Source: Desulfobulbaceae bacterium
GTDB taxonomy: Bacteria; Desulfobacterota; Desulfobulbia; Desulfobulbales; Desulfobulbaceae
DNA: 64,000 nt
Direction: 5' to 3'
NCBI GenBank assembly: GCA_012744275.1
Contig: JAAYIE010000062.1
Location: 1-64,000, forward strand
Below are positions 55,173 through 63,785 of this stretch, piece after piece (within the stretch, counting starts at the first letter, position 1; each line of letters opens with the position of its first letter). The translations under genes were made by a program, and so were the position numbers. A model generated the notes under the pieces. The model was not told where the DNA came from. It ran no database searches and saw only the letters and a program-made list of their open reading frames with translations.

Positions 55173-56656
55173 TGAGTCAAGATCAAAAGCAAACGGTGCT
55201 GCTGCGCCTGCGTGGGCTGGAAGCCACGGGCCTGCAGATTGACCGACTCAGTGTGCGCATGGGTGAGGCCTGGGGCATTTTGGGTGATACCGGCTCGGGC
55301 TTGGATGTGCTGGCCGCTGTGCTGGCCGGTAATCTCTCTCTGGTGCGCAGCGGCGAATGCCTGTTGCCGCCGGATCTGGGCCTGGTCAGCTTTGATCGAC
55401 AGCAGGAATTATTCGAGCAGGAATTGCGTCAGGATGATACTGATTTTCTTGACCGGCCAGACCCGGGTACGCCTGCCCGCAACTTGCTGCACAATGCAGA
55501 TGCGTATGGAGAACTCATACGGCTGTTTAACTTGGAACATGTGCTGGATCGGGGCTATCGCTATCTCAGTTCCGGAGAATCAAGAAAGATCGGCATTCTT
55601 AAGGAGCTGAGCAGGGGTGTACGCGTGTTGGTGCTGGAACATCCCTTTGACGGACTCGATCAGGCCAGTTGCCAAGAGTTGGACCAACAGCTTGCTCGCT
55701 TGCACGCCCAAGGCTTGACCCTGCTTTTCCTGTGCAGCGATACGCTTGACCTGCCTTCCTGGTGCACCCACCTGGCCCTGGTACGAGGTGGTGCTCTGCG
55801 CCACAGCGGACCGGCAGAGGAAATTCACCCGCTGCTGACAAACGCACATGGCCGCACCCAGGCGCTCTTCCAGGCCAAAGTGGAAGACATGCGGCAAGCT
55901 CACGAACAAGGCGGGCAAGGTGAACATAATGCACCAGCAGGCGAAGGTGAAACCCTGGTGGAACTGCGCAATGGCTTTGCCCGCTACGGCGAGGTGGAGG
56001 TGTTCAAAGGGCTGAATCTCATTATCCGCGCCGGTGAGCATACCCTCGTTACCGGCCCTAACGGCTGTGGCAAATCCACCCTGGTACAACTGATTAGTGG
56101 TGATCATCCGCTCTGCTACACCAATGATCTTGCCATCTTCGGTAAGCACCGGGGCAGCGGTGAAACCATCTGGGAGGTCAAACGCCATTTGGGTATTGTC
56201 AGTAACGACTTGCACCGCAACCACCGGGTAAGTGGCAGCGCCCTTGCCATCATTATCTCCGGCCTGTTTGACTCCATCGGGCTCTACAGCAAAGCAACGA
56301 CAGCGCAGCGCCTACAGGGCGAGCACTGGCTTGACCGACTGGGCTTAAGCAACAAGGCAACGCGTCCTTTCCGCCGCCTGAGTTATGGCGAGCAGCGCCT
56401 GGTGCTGCTTGGCCGGGCACTTATTAAGAAGCCGCGTCTCCTCCTCCTGGATGAGCCTACCCAAGGGTTGGACAGTGCCAACCGCAAGGCCCTGCTGGAT
56501 TTTCTCGAACAGGTGGCCACGGAACAACTCTGCACCATTCTCTATATCAGTCATCGACAGGATGAATGCCGCTCCTTTTTTCGTCAGCACCTGCACTTCA
56601 GCCCGAATGACCGAGCCCGGCCTTTTCGTTTGACACCCGCCAAGCTTTCTGTATAG
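55172..56656 (+). CDS. ModF-like tandem ABC ATPase with degenerate first P-loop
   Basis: A soluble protein of 494 residues with two ABC ATPase domains and no membrane segment, resembling E. coli ModF (490 residues). Shared segments include YLSSGESRK, LEHPFDGLD in domain 1 and GPNGCGKST, LSYGEQRLVLLGRAL, LLLLDEPTQGLD in domain 2. The domain-1 Walker A reads GDTGSGLD: the Lys and Ser/Thr that bind ATP are missing. A hydrophilic linker (about 250-280) separates the halves. ATG 55172 overlaps the aldo-keto reductase stop. No modABC is nearby, so the ModF name is by similarity only. Confidence 0.8.
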   Translation: MSQDQKQTVLLRLRGLEATGLQIDRLSVRMGEAWGILGDTGSGLDVLAAVLAGNLSLVRSGECLLPPDLGLVSFDRQQELFEQELRQDDTDFLDRPDPGTPARNLLHNADAYGELIRLFNLEHVLDRGYRYLSSGESRKIGILKELSRGVRVLVLEHPFDGLDQASCQELDQQLARLHAQGLTLLFLCSDTLDLPSWCTHLALVRGGALRHSGPAEEIHPLLTNAHGRTQALFQAKVEDMRQAHEQGGQGEHNAPAGEGETLVELRNGFARYGEVEVFKGLNLIIRAGEHTLVTGPNGCGKSTLVQLISGDHPLCYTNDLAIFGKHRGSGETIWEVKRHLGIVSNDLHRNHRVSGSALAIIISGLFDSIGLYSKATTAQRLQGEHWLDRLGLSNKATRPFRRLSYGEQRLVLLGRALIKKPRLLLLDEPTQGLDSANRKALLDFLEQVATEQLCTILYISHRQDECRSFFRQHLHFSPNDRARPFRLTPAKLSV

Positions 56657-56723
56657 AAAGAAATTTTCATGGTGCCCATGCCCGCCTGCCAGAAACGACC
56701 AAACCCCCACACAGGAGTCCATC

Positions 56724-57806
56724 ATGCGTCCTGCCAGCCTTACCGCGCTTTGTGTTCTCGTTTACTCCTTCCTGCTTATTTTACCCGCCTTTGCCGCTGA
56801 CAGCGCCAAGGAAAAGGAACTAAAGATCGGCTTTGTCTATGTATCGCCCATTGGCGACGGCGGTTGGTCGTATGCGCACGACCTCGCCCGCCAGAAACTG
56901 GAGAAGATGCCCGGTATCACCACCTCCTATGTCGAGGCAGTGCCCGAAGGCCCTGATTCGGAGCGGGTTATGCTGCAGATGGCCCGTAAGAACTTTGATC
57001 TTATTTTCGCCACCAGTTTCGGCTACATGGACCCCATGCTCAAGGTGGCCAGGCAGTTTCCAAAAACTACCTTCATGCACTGCTCCGGCTTCAAGACCGC
57101 AGAAAACATGGGCAACTATTTTGGTCGCGTCTATCAGGCCCGCTACCTCACCGGTATTGTCGCCGGCTCCATGAGTACATCCGGGGTGATTGGTTATGTG
57201 GCTGCCTTTCCTATCCCCGAGGTGATTCGCGGTATCAACGCTTTTACTCTGGGAGTTCAGTCAGTGCGGCCGGATGCCAGCGTGCGCGTAGTCTGGACCA
57301 AAACCTGGTATGATCCGGCCAAGGAAAAGGAGGCGGCTAAATCGCTTTTGGATGTGGGTGCAGATGTCATTACCCAGCATCAGGATTCCCCGGGTCCGCA
57401 GGAGGCGGCCCAGGAAAAGGGCGTATATTCCATTGGCTACAACACCGATATGACCAAATTTGCCCCCAAGGCGCACCTGACCGCCGCCACCTGGAACTGG
57501 CTGCCCTACTATGAAAAATTGATCGCCGAAGTGCGCAGTGCTACCTGGACAGCCCGGGCAGACTGGCCGGGTATGGCTGAGGGCGTGGTGGATATCTCCC
57601 CCTTTGGCCCCATGGTACCCAAAGACGTACAGGACAAGGTACTGGCGAAAAAGGCCGCCATTATTGACGGCAGCGAAAAGGTTTTTGTTGGCCCTATCAA
57701 GGATCAGAGCGGCACAGTTCGCATTGCTGAGGGTGTGATCGCTCCTGATGCCGATCTTTTGAGCATGGACTGGCTGGTACAGGGCGTGATCGGCACGACT
57801 GAATAA
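56724..57806 (+). CDS. BMP-family substrate-binding protein (purine/nucleoside uptake)
   Basis: Periplasmic binding protein of the basic membrane protein (BMP/Med/PnrA) family, 360 residues. Signal peptide residues 1-24 with cleavage after AFA. It has VYVSPIGDGGWSYAHDLARQ (about 36-55), LIFATSFGYMDPM, GNYFGRVYQARYLTGIVAG and DVITQHQDSPGPQEAA. Family members bind purine nucleosides or related compounds. Shine-Dalgarno AGGAG. Repeat copy H separates it from its two permeases, and gpt further down points to purine uptake. Mature protein is periplasmic, not a lipoprotein. Confidence 0.9.
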   Translation: MRPASLTALCVLVYSFLLILPAFAADSAKEKELKIGFVYVSPIGDGGWSYAHDLARQKLEKMPGITTSYVEAVPEGPDSERVMLQMARKNFDLIFATSFGYMDPMLKVARQFPKTTFMHCSGFKTAENMGNYFGRVYQARYLTGIVAGSMSTSGVIGYVAAFPIPEVIRGINAFTLGVQSVRPDASVRVVWTKTWYDPAKEKEAAKSLLDVGADVITQHQDSPGPQEAAQEKGVYSIGYNTDMTKFAPKAHLTAATWNWLPYYEKLIAEVRSATWTARADWPGMAEGVVDISPFGPMVPKDVQDKVLAKKAAIIDGSEKVFVGPIKDQSGTVRIAEGVIAPDADLLSMDWLVQGVIGTTE

Positions 57807-57821
57807 TTGCAGCTGCAGTTC

Positions 57822-57942
57822 CTGTTCCAGATCAAGACACTCTGAAGTATCGGCCTACATGCCCGCAGGATCTATCTCCATGTGCGCCTGCGTCGCATTT
57901 GCCCCACTCCTTAACACATTTCTTTGATCTGGGACCGGAATA
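57822..57942 (+). repeat. Dispersed palindromic repeat, copy H
   Basis: Forward orientation with the same 15-base core as copy E (57886-57900). Ends TTCCAGATCAAGACACTCTG and TTCTTTGATCTGGGACCGG are imperfect inverses of each other. It lies between the binding-protein and permease genes of one transporter. Confidence 0.75.
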
Positions 57943-57983
57943 AGCAACCTGCGAACCTCGGGTAAGTGCCTTAAAAAGACGAC

Positions 57984-59051
57984 ATGGCTTTTTTCGAACT
58001 GCGCCTGGCCAAACGACAGGAACCCTCGCCACTGTGGCGTTCTGCCCTGGTTTTTACCGGGGCGGTGATTGTGGCGCTGGGCCTGAGCATGCTGCTTTTA
58101 ACAGTGCGGGATATTGCTCCGCTGCATGGACTTCAGGTCTTGATCATGGGCGCCTTTGGCTCCGGCTGGGCCCTGCAGGATTGCCTGCTCAAGGCCATAC
58201 CGCTTTTTCTCTGTTCACTGGGCGTGGCTATTGCCTTTCGCTTGCGAATCTGGAACATCGGTGCTGAGGGCCAATTCTCCCTGGGTGCTATCGGTGCGAC
58301 CTGGATGGCGCTCTCCTTTGGCGGCGCACCCAAATTACTGCTCCTGCCACTGATGATCGTGGCAGCCTGCGTCTCCGGCGGACTCTGGGCCATGATTCCT
58401 GCCCTCTTCCGGCAATGGCTGGGAGCCAACGAGATCATCGTCACCCTGATGCTCAACTACATCGGTATCCTTCTGCTGGATTTCCTGGTGTACGGTGTCT
58501 GGCGTGACAGCTCTGGCTTCCCCATGACCGCAGCTTTTTCCGACAACGCCATCATCGGCCCTATTGGCACCAGCTCTGTACATTGGGGTATCACCCATTG
58601 TCTGGTGCTGGGGCTTGCCTGCTGGATCTTTTTCCGCTCCACCCGCCTGGGTTACGAAATCAAGGCCTGCGGCGACAATGTGCAGACCGCCCGCTACGCT
58701 GGTATGCCGTACAGTTTTCTGGTGGTACTGGTGATGGTGCTGAGCGGCACCTTAGCAGGCTGGGCCGGTTTTCTTGAGGTATCGGCCACGGTGCACCGCC
58801 TGCAGCCCTCCATTATGGTGGGCTACGGCTTCACCGCCATCGTGGTAGCCTGGCTGGCCCGACTCAACCCGGCGGGGATTGCCCTCACTTCCTTTCTTCT
58901 TGCGGGGCTGCGCGCCGGAGTAGAAAACCTGCAGCTCGATCTGCAGATTCCCGCAGCCTTTGGCTCCATTATGGAAGGCCTTATCCTCATGACTGTGCTT
59001 GCCGGCGGTTTTTTTCTGTCTTACCGCATTGTTCTCAAGAGGCGCGCATGA
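57984..59051 (+). CDS. ABC permease, nucleoside/BMP type (YufP-like)
   Basis: Inner-membrane permease, 355 residues with about nine membrane segments. IWNIGAEGQFSLGAIGATWM (about 91-110) and the conserved GANEIIVTLMLNYIG (about 152-166), also SGTLAGWAGFLEVSATVHRL are typical of BMP-associated permeases. It starts after copy H with a weak ribosome site and overlaps the next gene as ATGA. Confidence 0.9.
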   Translation: MAFFELRLAKRQEPSPLWRSALVFTGAVIVALGLSMLLLTVRDIAPLHGLQVLIMGAFGSGWALQDCLLKAIPLFLCSLGVAIAFRLRIWNIGAEGQFSLGAIGATWMALSFGGAPKLLLLPLMIVAACVSGGLWAMIPALFRQWLGANEIIVTLMLNYIGILLLDFLVYGVWRDSSGFPMTAAFSDNAIIGPIGTSSVHWGITHCLVLGLACWIFFRSTRLGYEIKACGDNVQTARYAGMPYSFLVVLVMVLSGTLAGWAGFLEVSATVHRLQPSIMVGYGFTAIVVAWLARLNPAGIALTSFLLAGLRAGVENLQLDLQIPAAFGSIMEGLILMTVLAGGFFLSYRIVLKRRA

Positions 59052-59965
59052 ATACGGAATTGCTCATTCCCCTTTTAGCCGCTGCGGTGGTTTCGGGCAC
59101 GCCCATTCTCTACGCCACTTTGGGTGAAATCATTACGGAAAAATCCGGGGTACTGAATCTGGGCGTGGAAGGGGCCATGATGATGGGCTGCTTTACGGCA
59201 TTCATCACCGCCAAACTTACCGGTCAGCCCTGGCTTGCTTTTTTTGCCGCGGGCCTGGCAGGCCTCTTGACCGCATCCTTGCACGGGGTGATCTGTCTGG
59301 TTTTCCAAGGTAACCAGGTGGTATCTGGCCTGGCGCTCACCATTTTCGGCGCGGGCCTGGCCAACTATCTGGGCACGCCTTATATCGGTTTGGCAGCACC
59401 CGGCTTTTCGCCCGTCCCCATTCCCGGTCTGGCTCATATTCCGGTTCTTGGACCCATACTCTTCAACCATGATCCACTGGTCTATCTTTCCTATCTTGCT
59501 CCCTTTGCAGTGGGGATATTTTTCCGCCACAGCCGTTTTGGTTTAAGCCTGCGTTCCGTGGGTGAGTTCCCTGCCGCAGCTCTGGCCGCAGGCTTGAATG
59601 CCACTGCCTACCGCTGGGCCGGTATCCTTGCGGGCGGCTTTTTCATGGGCCTGGGCGGAGCCTATCTGTCGCTTGCCTACACCCATCTCTGGACCAACAA
59701 TCTCACCGCAGGCCGAGGCTGGATTGCCGTGGCCCTGGTCATTTTCGCCTTCTGGCGTCCGGGCCGGGCAGTCTTTGGCGCCTATCTCTTCGGCGGTATC
59801 ATGGCCCTGCAATTACGATTGCAGGCCGGGGGCACCAGTCTGCCCTCCTCGCTTCTGCTCATGCTACCCTACGCGCTCACCGTGGCAGTGCTGCTCTTTT
59901 CCTGCTGGCGACAAGGTACCCGGGCTCCCGCTAACCTTGGGGTCAACATCGAGCCATCATCCTGA
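59048..59965 (+). CDS. ABC permease, nucleoside/BMP type (YufQ-like)
   Basis: Second permease, 305 residues with about eight membrane segments. TLGEIITEKSGVLNLGVEG (about 25-43) and GNQVVSGLALTIFGAGLANY (about 94-113) are diagnostic of the partner subunit. Coupled to the first permease by the 4-nt overlap. Gpt follows after 35 nt. Confidence 0.9.
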   Translation: MNTELLIPLLAAAVVSGTPILYATLGEIITEKSGVLNLGVEGAMMMGCFTAFITAKLTGQPWLAFFAAGLAGLLTASLHGVICLVFQGNQVVSGLALTIFGAGLANYLGTPYIGLAAPGFSPVPIPGLAHIPVLGPILFNHDPLVYLSYLAPFAVGIFFRHSRFGLSLRSVGEFPAAALAAGLNATAYRWAGILAGGFFMGLGGAYLSLAYTHLWTNNLTAGRGWIAVALVIFAFWRPGRAVFGAYLFGGIMALQLRLQAGGTSLPSSLLLMLPYALTVAVLLFSCWRQGTRAPANLGVNIEPSS

Positions 59966-60000
59966 TTCCCATCACCTTTGCCGTTTTTGGAGAATTCGCC

Positions 60001-60480
60001 ATGTCAGACCAGTACAAAAAAACCTACCCCATCTCATGGGAACAGCTGCACCGCGATGCCAAGGCCCTGGCCTGGCGGCTCTTGAGCATGGAGTATTTCA
60101 AGGGTATTATAGCCATTACCCGCGGCGGCCTGGTGCCTGCCGCCATTATCGCGCGTGAGCTGGATATCCACCTGGTGGAGACCATCTGTATTTCCAGCTA
60201 TGACTGGCAAGACAAAAAAGGCGAAGCCGAAGTGCTCAAAACCGTTGAAGGCGACGGCCAGGGATGGCTATTGGTGGATGACCTGGTTGATACCGGCCGC
60301 ACCGCCAAAGTGGTGAAGCAACTGGTGCCCAAGGCCCATTTTGCCACCATCTACGCCAAACCTGCAGGCCGGCCGCTGGTGGACACCTTTATCACCGAGG
60401 TGAGTCAGGATACCTGGATTCTTTTTCCATGGGACAGCGAATCTCGCTTTGTCCAACCGCTGTCGGTTGGCCAGCAATAA
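60001..60480 (+). CDS. gpt: Xanthine-guanine phosphoribosyltransferase
   Basis: Converts xanthine, guanine or hypoxanthine plus PRPP to the nucleotide. The 159 residues align along the whole length with E. coli Gpt (152): AITRGGLVPAAIIARELDI, ETICISSYD, and the PRPP loop LLVDDLVDTGRTA; then PKAHFATIYAKPAGRPLVDT and QDTWILFPWD. Shine-Dalgarno TTGGAG. It lies inside the transporter operon, between permeases and ATPase, implying immediate phosphoribosylation of imported purine. Confidence 0.94.
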   Translation: MSDQYKKTYPISWEQLHRDAKALAWRLLSMEYFKGIIAITRGGLVPAAIIARELDIHLVETICISSYDWQDKKGEAEVLKTVEGDGQGWLLVDDLVDTGRTAKVVKQLVPKAHFATIYAKPAGRPLVDTFITEVSQDTWILFPWDSESRFVQPLSVGQQ

Positions 60481-60498
60481 ACATCTGACACCAACCTG

Positions 60499-62028
60499 AT
60501 GCCAAGTACAACCCCCTTCATCCGCCTGGAGAATCTCTCCAAATCCTTTGGCAAGGTGCGGGCCATCCATCATATCAGCCTAGATATTCACCGGGGTCAA
60601 ATCCTGGCCCTGCTGGGCGAAAACGGTGCCGGCAAATCCACCCTGATGTCGCTTTTGGCCGGGCAGTTGCAGCCAGACAGTGGCAGCATCTTTCTGAACG
60701 GCGAAAAGGTGGTGCTGAATAGCACAGAAAAGGCTATCCACTACGGCATTGGCATGGTCTACCAGCATTTCAAGCTGGTGGAGAATATGAACGTGCTGGA
60801 AAATATTATCCTTGGCCAGAGCAAAAATTTCTGGCTCAGGCGCAGCAGCCTTGAAGCGCAGGTAAAGGAACTTGCGCGCAACTACGGTATTAATCTTGAT
60901 CTCAACGCACCCATTCGTGGGCTGTCCATGGGTGAAAAGCAGCAGGTGGAAATCCTCAAACTGCTCTTCCGCAAAAGTGATCTCCTTATTTTTGATGAAC
61001 CTACCGCCGTACTGACACCAAAAGAGGCCGACAACCTCTTTGCCACCATGCGGGAAATGGCAGCCAAGGATAAGGCTATTGTCTTCATCAGCCATAAGCT
61101 GGAAGAGGTGCTCAGCATCGCTGACCATATTGCGATTCTTAAACAGGGGGAGATCATCGACCGAATCAACCCCGATGCCGGGCTTTCACCTGCGGAACTG
61201 GCCCGGCGCATGGTGGGACGGCCAGTGCTTTTACAGGTACAGCGCCAGGAAGTTGAGCCCCGGCAAACAGTACTCAAGGTACAAAATCTCAGTGGCAACG
61301 GGCTTGAGCACATCGAACTGGAACTGCGCCAGGGAGAACTGCTCAGTCTGGTGGGCGTGGCGGGTAACGGCCAAAAAGCCCTGGTGGAAACTATCTGTGG
61401 TTTGCAGCCCCCCAAAGAAGGCAGCGTGCGCATCCTCGGCCAGGATTGGCATGATTTTTTTGCAGACAAGCAAAGCGAAAGCAGTTTAAGCTACATTCCT
61501 GAAGACCGCCAGGGCCTGGCCACCTGCTCGGGCCTGGATCTGCTCGATAATTTCCTTCTCACCACCCGCCACGGTTTTACTCAGGGCCCTTGGCTGCACA
61601 AACAGGTTGCCGGAGAAAAACTTGAAAAACTGCTGCACGATTTTGATATCCGACCGCCGGATGCTGCTCTTCGCGCCTGGCAGCTTTCCGGCGGCAATCT
61701 GCAGAAACTGGTGCTGGCCCGTGAGTTCTACCGCAAGCCCCGGCTGATCGTAGCGGAGCAGCCCACCCAAGGTTTGGATATTGCCGCAGCAGAAGAGGTA
61801 TGGAGGCTGCTCCTCAAAGCCAGGGAGCAGGCTGGCATAATCCTTGTCACTGGTGATCTGGCCGAAGCTTTGGCCCTGTCAGATCGTATTGGCGTCATGT
61901 TCCGAGGCCACTTGGTGGCAACTATGTCGCGGCATGATCAGGCCAGCATTGACCGTATTCCCCAGATGATGGCTGGATTAAATGAAGAAGAACACAAGCA
62001 AACCCAATATGAAGAGGTAAACCCATGA
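60499..62028 (+). CDS. ABC transporter ATPase, nucleoside/BMP type (tandem NBD)
   Basis: Fused double ATPase, 509 residues. NBD1: Walker A GENGAGKST (about 40-48), signature LSMGEKQQVEI and Walker B LLIFDEPTAVL. NBD2 has the degenerate Walker A GVAGNGQKA usual for this class and signature LSGGNLQKLVLAREF with VAEQPTQGLDI. It energises the permeases at 57984 and 59048. The stop overlaps the next start (ATGA). Confidence 0.92.
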   Translation: MPSTTPFIRLENLSKSFGKVRAIHHISLDIHRGQILALLGENGAGKSTLMSLLAGQLQPDSGSIFLNGEKVVLNSTEKAIHYGIGMVYQHFKLVENMNVLENIILGQSKNFWLRRSSLEAQVKELARNYGINLDLNAPIRGLSMGEKQQVEILKLLFRKSDLLIFDEPTAVLTPKEADNLFATMREMAAKDKAIVFISHKLEEVLSIADHIAILKQGEIIDRINPDAGLSPAELARRMVGRPVLLQVQRQEVEPRQTVLKVQNLSGNGLEHIELELRQGELLSLVGVAGNGQKALVETICGLQPPKEGSVRILGQDWHDFFADKQSESSLSYIPEDRQGLATCSGLDLLDNFLLTTRHGFTQGPWLHKQVAGEKLEKLLHDFDIRPPDAALRAWQLSGGNLQKLVLAREFYRKPRLIVAEQPTQGLDIAAAEEVWRLLLKAREQAGIILVTGDLAEALALSDRIGVMFRGHLVATMSRHDQASIDRIPQMMAGLNEEEHKQTQYEEVNP

Positions 62029-62579
62029 TTCTGCCCTACAGAGACTATCAGCCCCAGGTGGGCAAAGGCGGCTGGGTGGCTCCCAACGCCACCCTGATTG
62101 GTGACGCGATACTCGGTGAAGATGTCTCCCTGTGGTTTGGTGTGGTGGTGCGCGGCGATGTGCACCGCATCCGTATTGGCGACCGTACCAATATTCAGGA
62201 TCATTGCATTTTGCACATCACTCAGCACGAAGGTGAAGGACGCAGCGACCACGACGGTCATCCCACCATCATTGGCTCAGAGGTGACTGTTGGCCACCGG
62301 GTTATTCTGCACGGCTGCACCGTGGGCGACTTGTGCCTGATTGGCATGGGCGCGATACTGCTGGATGGCGCGGTTGTTGGCCGGGAATCTATTGTGGCAG
62401 CGGGTTCGATAGTCACCGGCGGCAAGGTTTTCCCACCTCGTTCGCTTATTATGGGCGCACCCGCCAAGGTGGTGCGTGAGATTACCGACAGCCAGGTGGA
62501 AGAATTCCACGCCTCCTGGCAGCGCTATGTGGCGCTGAAAAATGAGTACATGCGCGCCAAGGTTGGTGATTGTTTTTGA
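62025..62579 (+). CDS. Gamma-class carbonic anhydrase-like hexapeptide protein
   Basis: Left-handed beta-helix protein of 184 residues. Zinc-type ligands fit His in ILHITQH and His pair in VGHRVILHGC; the core includes TNIQDHCILHI, IIGSEVTVGHRV, IGMGAILLDGAVV and MGAPAKVVREI. Family members are trimeric and either hydrate CO2 or have lost activity. A longer, polar loop (EGEGRSDHDGH) sits after the first His. Translationally coupled to the transporter ATPase, though no functional link is obvious. Metal residues look complete, catalysis is not proven. Confidence 0.87.
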   Translation: MILPYRDYQPQVGKGGWVAPNATLIGDAILGEDVSLWFGVVVRGDVHRIRIGDRTNIQDHCILHITQHEGEGRSDHDGHPTIIGSEVTVGHRVILHGCTVGDLCLIGMGAILLDGAVVGRESIVAAGSIVTGGKVFPPRSLIMGAPAKVVREITDSQVEEFHASWQRYVALKNEYMRAKVGDCF

Positions 62580-62651
62580 GGAACAGCGCTTGGCCCGGGT
62601 GAGCATGTTGGAGAAGTCTACATAAAAAACATCCTGGATGTGGAACTGATA

Positions 62652-63785
62652 TTATCCGGCCCGCAGAACAAGGCGAGTAATTGCTGAGGGCACGCCAATG
62701 CGAAAGGAAAAACCGCTCCACACACCTGCGCCTGGGCTAACATACAGTTTCATGCTGCCCACAGTATATTCTCCCGCAACAAAGCCATTATTAAAAAGGG
62801 CAATAAGGGGACGTAAAAAAAACACCATGCCACCGTGGGTATGCCCGGCAAGATGAACATCCACGTAGGGCGCATGGCTTGGCGCATCGCTGGGCCGGTG
62901 CCCCAGTAAAATGCGGGGTGCATCGGGTGCTCCCGCAAGCGCCTCCACGATGTTCGGCCCTTCGCCGCCAAAACGGCGTTCAACCGGGTCTGATATGCCA
63001 GCCAAAACCAGTTTGTCTTCACCTATAGTCAGAACCCGGTGCGTATTGTCCAGCATGGTCACCTGCAGTTCTTCCAGAAAGGCAGACCATTCTGTGCCGT
63101 TCCAATAGTGTTCATGGTTGCCTGTCACCCCATACACCCCATGTTTTGCCCGCAACCCGGCAAAGGGCGCTACTTCTTCCGCCAAATCCTCGACCCTGCC
63201 ATCAATGGCGTCGCCAGTGAGGACAATAAGGTCTGGCGATACGCTGTTGGTCTTATCCACAACCTGCTGTAGCCACTCCCTGTTCAGGATTGAGCCAATA
63301 TGCAGATCTGTCAGTTGCACGATGGAAAATCCGTCCAGGCCGGGCGGCAAATTTGCCAGGCGCAGTTCCACGGTGTGAATATCCGGCACCCGGATAGATT
63401 GCCAAGTGCCCCAAACACCAAGGCCCAAGCTCAGAGCCAGGGCAAGCAGTCCAAACTTGAGCCGGGTCTGGGGAATGGGTAGCGCCCAAGATGCGCCGAA
63501 AGAGCGGCTGAGCCACAGGAGAAGCAGGCACGCATCCTTCAGCAGCAGGAGAAAAAACAGAAGAATCAGCGCACCGTAGAGCAATTCCATCAGCAACAGA
63601 ACAGGACTGGGCAGCTCAGGCGCAAAAAATGCGCCGCCCACGTATTTGTAGATGAGGTACTTCTGGCTGGCAAAAAGAAGCAGGGCTATGGAAAGCCACC
63701 TGACAGAGCGCTTGCAGGAAGAAAACAGGAAGAGGCTCGCGGTGATATAGAAGAATATCACCAGCGATATAATGGTCAGTTTCAT
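62652..63785 (-). CDS. Membrane-bound calcineurin-like metallophosphoesterase (YkuE-like)
   Basis: On the minus strand, 377 residues. About four hydrophobic segments in the first 130 residues are followed by a metallophosphoesterase domain: TDLHIGS (D-x-H), LTGDAIDG (GD), GVTGNHEHYW (GNHE) and the terminal HLAGHTHGG. All metal-ligand motifs are present. Related proteins (YkuE, YaeI-type) act on lipid or cell-wall phosphates, but the substrate here is unknown. It converges with the carbonic anhydrase gene, separated by 72 nt without a clear terminator. Confidence 0.9.
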   Translation of the reverse strand: MKLTIISLVIFFYITASLFLFSSCKRSVRWLSIALLLFASQKYLIYKYVGGAFFAPELPSPVLLLMELLYGALILLFFLLLLKDACLLLLWLSRSFGASWALPIPQTRLKFGLLALALSLGLGVWGTWQSIRVPDIHTVELRLANLPPGLDGFSIVQLTDLHIGSILNREWLQQVVDKTNSVSPDLIVLTGDAIDGRVEDLAEEVAPFAGLRAKHGVYGVTGNHEHYWNGTEWSAFLEELQVTMLDNTHRVLTIGEDKLVLAGISDPVERRFGGEGPNIVEALAGAPDAPRILLGHRPSDAPSHAPYVDVHLAGHTHGGMVFFLRPLIALFNNGFVAGEYTVGSMKLYVSPGAGVWSGFSFRIGVPSAITRLVLRAG

